A DNA stretch of 64,000 nucleotides from Bacillus sp. FJAT-42376 (lineage in GTDB: Bacteria > Bacillota > Bacilli > Bacillales > Bacillaceae). The translations under genes and the position numbers were made by a program. The notes beneath the pieces are model-generated. The model saw only the letters and a list, made by a program, of their open reading frames with translations. It was not told where the DNA came from and did no database searches. Numbering within the stretch: position 1 is the first letter of the stretch; the number at the start of each line of letters is the position of its first letter. Below are positions 25,203 to 33,332 of this stretch, one piece after another. Location of the stretch: positions 1,240,001 to 1,304,000 of the forward strand of contig NZ_CP033906.1 of assembly GCF_003816055.1 (NCBI RefSeq). The letters are read 5' to 3'.

Positions 25203-26378
25203 TTACATATGGCTTTCAATGACTCCGCCTCTCAGCAGCTCAGTCGATACTTTTACATGAATCTCTGCCTCTTCAAATAGCTGATCCCACTGGTGTTTAA
25301 TCCGTTTCCATTGCTGTGCATCCTCAGTAGCCAAAATTTGTCCAAAGCCAAACAGATCGGTTTTATGATCTTGAGCGATGGAGATGGATTGCATGATTTC
25401 AGATCTTAATTTCGCCGTCATTTCATGCTCGAGTCTCCGGATGATTTCTTCCGTCAGTTTCTTATTTTTCATGCAGCCAAGCGAATACAGCTCGCTTCTT
25501 GTTCTCACATTCACTTTGATAACGGCTCTTCCGTTCTCTACAGCTACTTGGGAAGAGGATTTTGAGAAGGGCAATTCATAGGAAATATGCTCACTGTCAC
25601 ACGGTGCATTGACGAAAGTCCGTCTGATTTTATTTTGCAGGATCAGCATGGCTTTCGTCTCATTGGGACCGAGCCAATACATTAATTTGCCTTGCTTGCT
25701 GAAGACCGCCGTGTAGCCGACCGCCGTGGAATAAGGTTCACTTTGTTCCAAATTTGCCTGTTTCGTAAAAACGTTCGGATCCCCGTTATTATAAATCCCC
25801 GGCATCACTGCATACATACCGCGGTGCTGGTTCATTTTTACCCAGTCAATAATATTGACTCTAATGACAGATCCGTAGTTTTCCATATTGTTTTCCAGCT
25901 TTCCGAGAGCGGATAAGGCCGGAACCTTCGTAAGGGGAGGCAGAGCGGACAGAACTTCAAGTGCGGTCTGGTCCTTAGCGGTCAGGAGAAGAAGGCTGCT
26001 TCGAATTTCCGAGCCTCTTTCCAAATGCTCAATGATTTCTGTAATTCCCCGCCGCGCCAACGGTTCTCCGATCACCACAACGGAGAGATGGCTGTAGAAC
26101 GTTCTCCTTGAAATTTTGGAGACGGCTTCCTGGAAAGCCTCGTTGAGGGATGCACCTTTCCCGACCATATTAATCACAGGGACCGCTTTGCCTCCGGAGG
26201 ACTTGCCGGCGCTCGTCGAGATCTCACTCGGATCGACCAGCTGCAGGGTAACCTGGTAGCCGGGATCCGCCTCATCCATTCCGATTCCAATCACGATGGA
26301 AAGATCATTAAGCTCCTGCTGGGTCCCGCAGGATGAGAGAAGAGGAAGAACACATAGAATCAGCAGCCATTTTTTCAT
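25203..26378 (-). CDS. Spore germination lipoprotein, Ger(x)C family
   Basis: A 391-residue lipoprotein: signal peptide ending LLSSCG (lipid on Cys16), then the GerC ELNDLSIVIGIGMDEA start and YSHLSVVVIGEPLARRGI. C subunits sit on the outer face of the inner spore membrane with GerA and GerB. The start overlaps the gerA stop by 4 nt. Confidence 0.92.
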   Translation of the reverse strand: MKKWLLILCVLPLLSSCGTQQELNDLSIVIGIGMDEADPGYQVTLQLVDPSEISTSAGKSSGGKAVPVINMVGKGASLNEAFQEAVSKISRRTFYSHLSVVVIGEPLARRGITEIIEHLERGSEIRSSLLLLTAKDQTALEVLSALPPLTKVPALSALGKLENNMENYGSVIRVNIIDWVKMNQHRGMYAVMPGIYNNGDPNVFTKQANLEQSEPYSTAVGYTAVFSKQGKLMYWLGPNETKAMLILQNKIRRTFVNAPCDSEHISYELPFSKSSSQVAVENGRAVIKVNVRTRSELYSLGCMKNKKLTEEIIRRLEHEMTAKLRSEIMQSISIAQDHKTDLFGFGQILATEDAQQWKRIKHQWDQLFEEAEIHVKVSTELLRGGVIESHM

Positions 26379-27766
26379 GGTTTCCCGTTTCCTTTTCCAG
26401 CCTGGGCCCCGTTAGCCATATACGGAGTGCCGAGTGTTGTGAGGTGATAAAGGTGCCCCATGAACATAATTGCCGCGAGCATCAATCCATAATAGCCGAG
26501 GAAATATGTGACAAACATTAAGATAAACCGGACTATTCTCGCCGTGATGGCTAAACTGTAATTCGGAAGGGTAAAGCTTGAAATAGCCGTTATCGATACG
26601 ACAATCACGACAGCCGTGGAAACAAGTCCTGCCTGAACGGTTGTTTGACCAATCACGAGCGCTCCTACGATGGAGACTGCCTGGCCGATTGCTCTAGGAA
26701 GCCTCACCCCGGCTTCACGCAGAATTTCAAATGTTACTTCCATAATGAGCACTTCAATAAGCGCCGGGAACGGAACGCCTTCGCGCTGAGAATAAAGGCT
26801 GATCAGCAGGGAGGTCGGAATAAGGGCCTGATGGTGAGTGATCATGCCGATATAAATAGATGGTGCGAAAACGGATAGGAAGAAAGCGATATAACGGAGC
26901 ATCACAATCAGCTTTCCGGAAATATTTGACTGGTATTGATCCTCAGGTGAGTAAAAATAATGCCTGAAACTAGTAGGGCACAGAAGAACAAAGGGCGTGC
27001 CGTCTACCAGTATCGCAATTCTTCCGGCGAGAAGACTGCTAACCACTTCGTCCGGCCTTTCCGTATTGTTCATTGTAGGGAAGAGGGTAATTTGATGATC
27101 TTCCAAAACTCTTTCAATATAGCCTGATTCCAGTACCGCTTTTGCTTCACTGCCTGTAAGTCTGTCTTTTACAAGCTGAAGCGTTTCCGGGCTTACTTTT
27201 TTATCAATGTACATGACGTTTACCTTCGTACGTGAAATCTCGCCGATGACATATTGCTCAAGCTTAAGATCAGGAGACTTCAGCCTTCGCCTGATCAAAG
27301 CGACATTCGTACGGAGGGTTTCATTGAAACTCTCTTTTGGACCTCTGATGACCATTTGGGAAGAAGGCTCCTCTACGGCTCTTCTTTCTCCTCCTGATGT
27401 CTCAAGATCGATAAATCCTTTATAGCCTTCAATCAGAAAAACAGTGTGCCCTTCCAGAATGGCCTCTGCCGCCTCTTTGCAGGTCGACCCAATCGTGAAA
27501 TCACTGGCCAGTACACGCTGGGTCAGCTTTTTTAAAAAGTCCTTTTTTAAAGGCATTTCGTTTGAATACAAAATCGGATGGAGTACCTTCTCCGTCACTT
27601 TCGTATCATCCGAAATGCCCTTCAGCCGGATCAGACACCCTTCGCTGGATGGCTGGGAAGGAAGCAGGATTGGATGAACGGACAGATCCTGCATCGTATG
27701 AAGAGCTGTTTTGATATCGCGGATATTTTGCTTTAAATTACCTGCAAGCTCATTCTGAACGGTCAT
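26375..27766 (-). CDS. Spore germination protein, GerA family
   Basis: A 463-residue GerA/SpoVAF protein. N-terminal soluble domains include IGEISRTKVNVMYIDKKV; the C-terminal membrane domain begins about residue 285 (FAPSIYIGMITHHQALIPT and REGVPFPALIEVLIMEVTFEILREAG). ATG 27766 is taken because AGGAGGAGAAGGA immediately precedes it; the frame extends six codons further without a better site. The operon order A-C-B-D differs from the A-B-C order of gerA itself. Confidence 0.92.
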   Translation of the reverse strand: MTVQNELAGNLKQNIRDIKTALHTMQDLSVHPILLPSQPSSEGCLIRLKGISDDTKVTEKVLHPILYSNEMPLKKDFLKKLTQRVLASDFTIGSTCKEAAEAILEGHTVFLIEGYKGFIDLETSGGERRAVEEPSSQMVIRGPKESFNETLRTNVALIRRRLKSPDLKLEQYVIGEISRTKVNVMYIDKKVSPETLQLVKDRLTGSEAKAVLESGYIERVLEDHQITLFPTMNNTERPDEVVSSLLAGRIAILVDGTPFVLLCPTSFRHYFYSPEDQYQSNISGKLIVMLRYIAFFLSVFAPSIYIGMITHHQALIPTSLLISLYSQREGVPFPALIEVLIMEVTFEILREAGVRLPRAIGQAVSIVGALVIGQTTVQAGLVSTAVVIVVSITAISSFTLPNYSLAITARIVRFILMFVTYFLGYYGLMLAAIMFMGHLYHLTTLGTPYMANGAQAGKGNGKP

Positions 27767-27800
27767 TCCTTCTCCTCCTGCCATCCCTTAATCTTCTGTC

Positions 27801-27829
27801 TAGTGTTTGTGAAATCATTAAATTTATGT
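27801..27829 (-). promoter_or_regulatory. Possible sigma-G promoter of the ger operon
   Basis: Minus strand: ACATA (27825-27829), 17-bp spacer, AACACTA (27801-27807), against GCATR-N17-CATACTA. The -10 matches 5 of 7. Germinant-receptor operons are sigma-G dependent. Confidence 0.4.
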
Positions 27830-28128
27830 AACAAAGCAACGATCCATTGAAGAATATGTTACGATTGGCATAGGAAAATAGATAAAAGTCATACAAATAA
27901 AAAGTTATTTATGTTTTTCACAATCTAAAAAGGGTTTTGATTCACCCGTCTAGAAAGATATAAGTATCCTCTTCATGCCTCTCACTCCATTCTCAAGTGA
28001 CATAATCCTCACTCAAACTCTTCATATCGTTTTCACGGCCAACCTTCACCCAAGGGAGGACAAGCCGTCTTACATGGCCGCGGCATTCCTTTCCTGGACA
28101 TATTTCACTTATTGATGGAAATTAGCTG

Positions 28129-28154
28129 GTTTCAATAAAGATTCGAATGGGTAT
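28129..28154 (+). promoter_or_regulatory. Strong sigma-B-type promoter of the B12-protein/kinase operon
   Basis: GTTTCA (28129-28134), 14-bp spacer, GGGTAT (28149-28154). The -10 equals the sigma-B consensus and the -35 differs at one position. The predicted start is about 137 nt before the ATG, leaving a long untranslated leader. The rest of 27,830-28,120 shows no gene. Confidence 0.72.
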
Positions 28155-28297
28155 TGAAGAAGTTAATCCCTTTTCTAAATGAGCCGAAAACACTAACCGA
28201 TAATAAAGGCGTAACCATACCTAAAAGCATTCACATATGTTAACCTTTAGTAGACGGGCATTAATTAACTGAATCCAGAAAAGGCAGGTGAGGAAGA

Positions 28298-28966
28298 ATG
28301 AATGTTCAAGTGGAGGAGTTAAGCAAGCTTCTGCTGAATGGAAAAGTGATGAAAGCCTGGACCTATTTAAATTCTGCAACAGAAAGTAAAGACAGCATGG
28401 AGTTTTACGATGCTTTGAAATATACCATGTACCATATCGGTGAGCTTTGGGAAGAGAATGTGATTACTGTAGCAGATGAACACGTCGCGTCCTATGTGTG
28501 CAAGAATCTGCTTTCGTACAAGTATTATCACACGGCAAAAAAACTGCCTGCAATTACCCCTCTTAAAAAGAAAAAAGCGATGTTTTTCTGTGTAGAGGGC
28601 GAAGAACACGATTTGGGTGTTCATATGGTCTCGAACTATTTTCAGGAAAACGGCTGGGAAACGCAATGCCTGGGTGCCAATCTGCCCCTTGATTATGCGC
28701 TTGACTTTGCTCTTAAGTACAAACCGGAGGTCATTGGGCTGTCTGTTAACATAGCCTATCATCTGCCCACGGTAAATAAATATATTCTGGCACTGGAAGA
28801 ACTGCCGTTCGGACCTACGATCATGGTAGGAGGAAAGCTGGCTTCGAGTCACGATCTTGAGTTTCATTGTCCTCCCAATACGATGATTATCCGCAATATA
28901 ACCGAGATTAAGGATTTAATTAAATATATAGGGACTGTTCAACATGGAAATGCAATTAATGTCTAG
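28298..28966 (+). CDS. Cobalamin-binding protein with CarH/LitR-like sensory module
   Basis: A 222-residue protein. Residues 35-80 look like the helical cap of methionine synthase/CarH (W51...E61-H62 in LWEENVITVADEHVAS). Residues 92-215 are a Rossmann B12-binding domain with an E-x-H-x-x-G loop (E102, H104, G107; usual Asp replaced by Glu), SVN at 149-151 and GG at 178-179. H104 would be the lower axial ligand. There is no DNA-binding domain and no methyltransferase domain, so a sensor role is likely: AdoCbl, light or corrinoid level. It overlaps the next gene, a kinase-like protein, by 23 nt, and sits behind a sigma-B-type promoter. Confidence 0.82.
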   Translation: MNVQVEELSKLLLNGKVMKAWTYLNSATESKDSMEFYDALKYTMYHIGELWEENVITVADEHVASYVCKNLLSYKYYHTAKKLPAITPLKKKKAMFFCVEGEEHDLGVHMVSNYFQENGWETQCLGANLPLDYALDFALKYKPEVIGLSVNIAYHLPTVNKYILALEELPFGPTIMVGGKLASSHDLEFHCPPNTMIIRNITEIKDLIKYIGTVQHGNAINV

Positions 28967-30050
28967 CAAATATGAAAAAATCCCCTTTTCTTACTTTATG
29001 GTGGACCGAAAGCTTAACATCCTTTCTGTGTCCAAAAAGACCTTCAGTGAATTTGATGAGGTTCAAAATTTTATTGAAATCGTCGGAATAGGGAGCAAAA
29101 AGAAGGCCGCTTCCTTTATTCTTGATACACCATCCATATCAAAGGTCGAGCTCAACATGAAAACGAAAAACAAGCCGCTGTGTTTGTTTGATATATATAT
29201 TCAATATGAAAACAAAGAAACGATCCATATTTTCTGCATCAACAAAGAAGAGTCGCTCGAACCTGTATACCAGGCGATGAAAAACCTGGAGCTAGATTTA
29301 ATGAAAGCTAATATGTCTCTGCTTGAAAAGAATACACAGCTGGAAAAATCACTGAAGGAAATGAAAGAACTTGCTGTTCAAAATCATCATTTGCGTTCAT
29401 TTAAAGAGATTGCAGCGAGCATATCCATGGATCTGTCCAATCCGCTTACGAGCATTAAAGGATTCTTTAACCAGGTGAAGCCTCATCTGGTAGACCCGGG
29501 CGAGAAAAAATTGAATTTTGACGGGTTGAACCGGGCCAATTATGACCTTTACGAATATTTATTCGACGAGCGTCCGCCTATTATGTCGAAGCGGAAGATC
29601 ATGCTTTCCCAGCTGCTTGATGAAGCGGCGATGATCGTTAAAAAAGAGGCCGATGACTTTGGATGTGAAGTCCATTATCAGGCGAACCTTAAGAATCCGG
29701 TTCTTTTTGTAGATAACCGGAAAATTACACAAGTCATTTTAAACATCGTCAGAAATGCAATGGAATCGTTCATGGAAAAAGAGGAATGTGAAGGAAAAGT
29801 CCAAATTTTCACTACCCTGAAATCCAATTCGATTGAGATTGTCATAGAAGACAACGGCTGCGGGATGAATCAGGAAGTGCTGGAGAAGCTTTTCATTCCT
29901 TTCTCTTCCACAAAAGAAAAAGGCAAAGGCCTGGGCCTCGCCGTCAGCATGGAAATCCTGAAAAACCACGAAGGCGAAATCAAAATAGACAGCAAACACG
30001 GAGAAGGCACAAGAGTTACACTCGTTCTTCCATACGTGGAAATTTACTGA
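28944..30050 (+). CDS. Histidine-kinase-like ATPase lacking the phosphoacceptor histidine
   Basis: A 368-residue soluble protein. Residues 10-100 form a PAS-like region, 105-150 a coiled coil, 150-180 a dimerisation helix that reads EIAASISMDLSNPLTSIKGF: the H of the usual A-H-E-x-x-N-P-L box is Met162. The HATPase_c domain is intact: N-box near N270, G1 DNGCGM (303-308), G2 GKGLGLAV (327-334). ATG 28944 lacks a good ribosome site, so translation is coupled to the B12 protein; ATG 28959 is an alternative. It probably acts as an allosteric partner or phosphatase, or phosphorylates through another residue. No response regulator is encoded nearby. Confidence 0.85.
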   Translation: MEMQLMSSKYEKIPFSYFMVDRKLNILSVSKKTFSEFDEVQNFIEIVGIGSKKKAASFILDTPSISKVELNMKTKNKPLCLFDIYIQYENKETIHIFCINKEESLEPVYQAMKNLELDLMKANMSLLEKNTQLEKSLKEMKELAVQNHHLRSFKEIAASISMDLSNPLTSIKGFFNQVKPHLVDPGEKKLNFDGLNRANYDLYEYLFDERPPIMSKRKIMLSQLLDEAAMIVKKEADDFGCEVHYQANLKNPVLFVDNRKITQVILNIVRNAMESFMEKEECEGKVQIFTTLKSNSIEIVIEDNGCGMNQEVLEKLFIPFSSTKEKGKGLGLAVSMEILKNHEGEIKIDSKHGEGTRVTLVLPYVEIY

Positions 30051-30053
30051 AGA

Positions 30054-30335
30054 GGATGGGACAGAAGTATCTAAGCCCATAATAAACCCGAACAATAAGG
30101 CGAGAGGTTCATAAATCTATCGTCTTATTGTTCGGGTTTTGTTTGTATTTGCTTTAAGGATTGTACATTGTACATGTTTTAAACTAGTGGAATGAAGCGG
30201 AAGGCACTCGACTCCTGCGGGAAGCAGAGGAAAGACTGAGACCCCGCAGGCAAAGCCGAGGAGGCTCAGCTTCCTCCCCGCGGAAAGCGAGTGTCTGCAG
30301 CGCAATGGAACGGCTTACGAAAGGGATTCTATTTA
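30054..30335 (+). repeat. Long dispersed repeat, copy A
   Basis: It begins GGGACAGAAGTATCTAAGCC, has a hairpin AACCCGAACAATAAGGCGA with its complement (to 30,140) that may terminate the kinase transcript, then TGTACAT, then a GC-rich block GGAAGGCACTCGACTCCTGC ... GCGGAAAGCGAGTGTCTGCA and ends near ATTCTATTTAA. The same order recurs at 42,174-42,486. Confidence 0.85.
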
Positions 30336-30407
30336 ACTGGCAGAAGCATGGAACTAGGATTCGTTTTTGTGGATTATTCATCTTGTTATGTCCCGGCCCC
30401 TTTTTTC

Positions 30408-30502
30408 GCTCTGTTAAAGTCTGATGTTGATTTTTAACACCAGATGATTGAAGTGGAAGGCGAGCGCCTGTAACGGAAATCAACAGCCAAGTTTAACAGA
30501 GC
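30408..30502 (+). repeat. MITE-like repeat bounded by GCTCTGTTAAA inverted repeats (copy 2)
   Basis: Terminal repeats at 30408-30418 and 30492-30502. The inside has TGATGTTGATTTTTAACACC and GGAAGGCGAGCGCCTGTAAC, i.e. the ends of the long repeat's GC-rich block without its centre. No gene in 30,503-30,684 apart from a leader peptide promoter. Confidence 0.75.
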
Positions 30503-30619
30503 TTTTTTTGGGAACTTCAACTTACAAAAACAGCTGGAAAGATAACTGGGTGTGAGGCTGAACAGCAAGTATGCCGGGCATGGTTTCACAAACTTCCCGA
30601 ACCGCCTGAAAAAATAGGA

Positions 30620-30653
30620 TGGTCAGAAAACCCTTTTTTGTATATACTATACT
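30620..30653 (+). promoter_or_regulatory. Promoter of the ABC-F leader transcript
   Basis: TGGTCA (30620-30625), 17-bp spacer, TATACT (30643-30648); a second TATACT overlaps at 30648-30653. Confidence 0.5.
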
Positions 30654-30684
30654 TAATTACTTGTTCGAAGGAGGTGGAGAAGAG

Positions 30685-30819
30685 ATGAAACGTTCTGAAA
30701 TTGCAATGGCGGAGAGACTGACTTTTCTTTATTTGTGCCGTGCAATTTTTCACGCTGCAGCTGCCAACGGGACACGTTTGTCCTTTTTTCGCAACTGCAT
30801 AGCTGAACCAGAATGTTAA
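30685..30819 (+). CDS. 44-residue leader peptide of the ABC-F gene
   Basis: AAGGAGGTGG lies 7 nt before the ATG, one of the best ribosome sites in the window. The peptide starts MKRSEIAMAERLTFLYLCRA and resembles no family. A terminator-like hairpin follows and then the ABC-F gene. Ribosome stalling on this frame by an antibiotic is the probable trigger for read-through, as known for other ABC-F and erm leaders. Confidence 0.6.
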   Translation: MKRSEIAMAERLTFLYLCRAIFHAAAANGTRLSFFRNCIAEPEC

Positions 30820-30856
30820 GAAGATTCTCTTGTCTGCCAATTAGGAATGCGCGATC

Positions 30857-30887
30857 AGGGAGGGCTTGTTAGCTCTCCTTTTTTGTA
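30857..30887 (+). terminator. Attenuator hairpin before ABC-F gene
   Basis: GGGAGGGCT and AGCTCTCC arms around TGTT, then TTTTTT; 135 nt before the coding start. Confidence 0.75.
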
Positions 30888-31026
30888 TTCTGTTTTTAAG
30901 GCCGGGATGGGCAGTGTCTGCTTATCCGGGTCTTTTTGTGTTTTTAACGGGTTTTCTTCTGAAGCTTCACCGCATGGTTTTTCTCCATGGCGCACATCAA
31001 AATTTAACATTAAAGGAGAAATGATG

Positions 31027-32835
31027 ATGATCATTTGTTCGGTAAAAAATTTATCTAAATCTTTTGGAGGCCATTTTCTGTTTACCAATTTATCACTTGA
31101 AGTTCATGATCACGACAGAATAGGGCTGGTTGGGCGGAATGGTACGGGGAAAACGACCATTTTTAAACTATTGAAAGGGATAGAGCATCCGGACACCGGA
31201 GTCATTTCCGTTCGGAAAAATGCAAGGATTGGCTATTTAGAGCAGATTCCGAAGGCCGATCCGGATGAAACGGCGGAGGATGTTTTGAAAAAAGCCTTTG
31301 CTGAGTTAGCGGGTATTCAGGAAAAGATGTCATGGCTGGAAGGGGAAATGGCCGCAGCCGGTTCAGAAGAGTTAGACCGGATTCTTGTCCAATATGGGAG
31401 TCTGCAGGAACAGTTTGAGCGCCTTGGCGGCTATGAAATGGAAGCGAAGCTGAATAAGGTGGCATCTGGTCTGCAGATCAGCCCCTTGCTGAAGCAGCCA
31501 TTTCAGTCCTTGAGCGGAGGAGAGAAAACAAAAGTCGGTCTTGGGCAGATTCTGCTTCAGGAGCCGGACTTACTGCTGCTGGATGAGCCGACGAATCACC
31601 TGGATATACGGGCTGTGGAATGGCTGGAGCAATTTTTGAAGGATTACAAAGGGACCGTCCTGCTGATTTCGCATGATCGCCATTTTCTCGACGCGGTGGC
31701 AACGAAAATGATGGACCTCGAAGATGGGGAGATTACCGTTTACGAGTCCAATTACACCGGCTTTACTGAAGAGAAGCAGAAACAGCTCTTATTGGAATTT
31801 CAGGCTTATCAGGAGCAGCAGAAAAAAATCAAGAAGATGAAAGAGGCAATTAAACGGCTCCGGGAATGGGCGAATCAGGCAAATCCGCCAAGCGAAGGAC
31901 TTCATAAGCGAGCGCGCAGCATGGAGCGGGCACTGGAGCGAATAGAAAAATTAAAGCGCCCTGTGCTTGAACACAAAAGAATGGGACTGCAGTTTGAAGG
32001 CTCCGAACGAAGCGGGAAACGGGCTGTCATCATTGAAGAACTCGTTAAACAGTTTGAAGGAAAAACGCTGTTTAAGGGTGTAAATTTGGAGCTGTATTAT
32101 CGGGACCGCCTCGCAGTAGTCGGAGAGAACGGAACGGGAAAATCGACGCTTATCCGAATGATCTTAGGGAAAGAAAGACCGGATGCCGGAAGGGCGGAAT
32201 TGGGAAGCAGTGTAAACTATGGCTACTTAGCGCAGCAAGTTTTGGCAGAGGAGGACGAAAAGGAAACGGTTCTTCAATATTTTCGCAGGGATCTTCAGAT
32301 GACGGAGGAGCATGCGAGGCATGTGCTGGCGAAATTTCTATTTTACGGTGCCTCTGTGTTTAAAAAGATGAGCCATACGAGCGGCGGGGAAAGAATGAGG
32401 ATTCAGCTTGCAAAGCTGATGCAAAACGATCTCAACCTCCTTATTCTGGATGAGCCGACGAATCATTTGGACATTGAATCACGGGAGGTACTGGAGGATG
32501 CGATTGACCAGTTCGAAGGGACCGTTCTGGCCGTATCCCATGACCGCTATTTTTTAGAAAAGCTTTTTACAAAAACGGCCTGGATCCACAATCAGCAGCT
32601 CCATTCATTTGAAGGCAGCTATCAGTATGCCAGAAGAAAAATGGATCATCTTCTTTCCGAACCTGGGCATCCAGTGGAGGTGAAAGCCTTTCACAAAAGA
32701 ACAGCAGAACAAATTGAGGAGGAGCTGATTCGGATTGAAGAAAAAATCGCGTCTGATGCCACTGGCGAACTGGAACGTGTGCGATTAAATCATTTGCGGG
32801 AGGATCTCTATGACCAGCTTATGAACCTTCTATAA
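31027..32835 (+). CDS. ABC-F ATPase, probable ribosome-protection or translation factor
   Basis: A 602-residue protein with two ABC domains and no membrane helices. Walker A GRNGTGKTT and GENGTGKST; signatures LSGGEKTKVGLGQ and TSGGERMRIQLA; Walker B LLLLDEPTNHLD and LLILDEPTNHLD. The interdomain arm (about 240-330, with REWANQANPPSEGLHKRARS) is the P-site tRNA interaction motif. Three ATGs in a row (31021, 31024, 31027) follow AAAGGAG; the third gives the best spacing. Leader peptide and attenuator suggest an antibiotic-inducible resistance ABC-F, but housekeeping types cannot be excluded. Confidence 0.85.
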   Translation: MIICSVKNLSKSFGGHFLFTNLSLEVHDHDRIGLVGRNGTGKTTIFKLLKGIEHPDTGVISVRKNARIGYLEQIPKADPDETAEDVLKKAFAELAGIQEKMSWLEGEMAAAGSEELDRILVQYGSLQEQFERLGGYEMEAKLNKVASGLQISPLLKQPFQSLSGGEKTKVGLGQILLQEPDLLLLDEPTNHLDIRAVEWLEQFLKDYKGTVLLISHDRHFLDAVATKMMDLEDGEITVYESNYTGFTEEKQKQLLLEFQAYQEQQKKIKKMKEAIKRLREWANQANPPSEGLHKRARSMERALERIEKLKRPVLEHKRMGLQFEGSERSGKRAVIIEELVKQFEGKTLFKGVNLELYYRDRLAVVGENGTGKSTLIRMILGKERPDAGRAELGSSVNYGYLAQQVLAEEDEKETVLQYFRRDLQMTEEHARHVLAKFLFYGASVFKKMSHTSGGERMRIQLAKLMQNDLNLLILDEPTNHLDIESREVLEDAIDQFEGTVLAVSHDRYFLEKLFTKTAWIHNQQLHSFEGSYQYARRKMDHLLSEPGHPVEVKAFHKRTAEQIEEELIRIEEKIASDATGELERVRLNHLREDLYDQLMNLL

Positions 32836-32866
32836 TATGGTAAAATATTGGTAAGGGGGGAGGCTA

Positions 32867-33229
32867 ATGGAATTTTGGAATACGGCGGTTATCGTTTTAG
32901 CAGTTGTTCTTTTGGCGTTTGGAGGGGAATGGCTGGTCATCCGGTTTTTCCAAATAGATAAACAGGCTCGCTGGGTTTATAAAAGGGTAAATCAGTGTCA
33001 CCGTACGGGGGAAGTGATCCTGGTTTTTATATATTGTCTGTTTCTCCTGTTTAATTTCAGGTTTATTTATTGGCCGATTACCTATTTGATGTTCGGTTTT
33101 ATCATCATGCTGAATCTATTCAGAGCTGTAATGGAATGGAAATATATAAGAGAGACAAAAAGATATATATTATCCATGTATGCTGTCTGTTTTTGCCTTT
33201 TATTCTTAGTTTGGATGAATATATTCTAA
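32867..33229 (+). CDS. Four-helix membrane protein, DUF4181-like
   Basis: A 120-residue protein with helices at about 5-26, 47-64, 70-85 and 100-118. The pattern RWVYKRVNQCHRTGEVILVFIY is one I associate with DUF4181 in Bacillus. Ribosome site GGGGGGAGG. It may be cotranscribed with the ABC-F gene (31-nt gap) and ends in a terminator. Function unknown. Confidence 0.65.
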   Translation: MEFWNTAVIVLAVVLLAFGGEWLVIRFFQIDKQARWVYKRVNQCHRTGEVILVFIYCLFLLFNFRFIYWPITYLMFGFIIMLNLFRAVMEWKYIRETKRYILSMYAVCFCLLFLVWMNIF

Positions 33230-33236
33230 GTTTAAT

Positions 33237-33273
33237 CATCAGCGGTTCTCCTAATAGAGAACCGTTTTTTTTG
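33237..33273 (+). terminator. Terminator after the DUF4181-like gene
   Basis: AGCGGTTCTC and GAGAACCGTT arms, then eight Ts. Confidence 0.9.
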
Positions 33274-33332
33274 TGTGTTAAATATTGTATAAAATATTAG
33301 AAAATGGTAGAAGTAGGAAAGGGGGGATTTTG

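Noticed and set aside
28367..28867. 166-codon minus-strand frame opposite the B12 gene
   Set aside because: Shadow of the real gene: no ribosome site, no family, overlaps entirely.
30184..30483. Minus-strand frame over long repeat copy A
   Set aside because: Same kind of frame occurs over copy B at 42,194-42,459; it belongs to the repeat and has no ribosome site.
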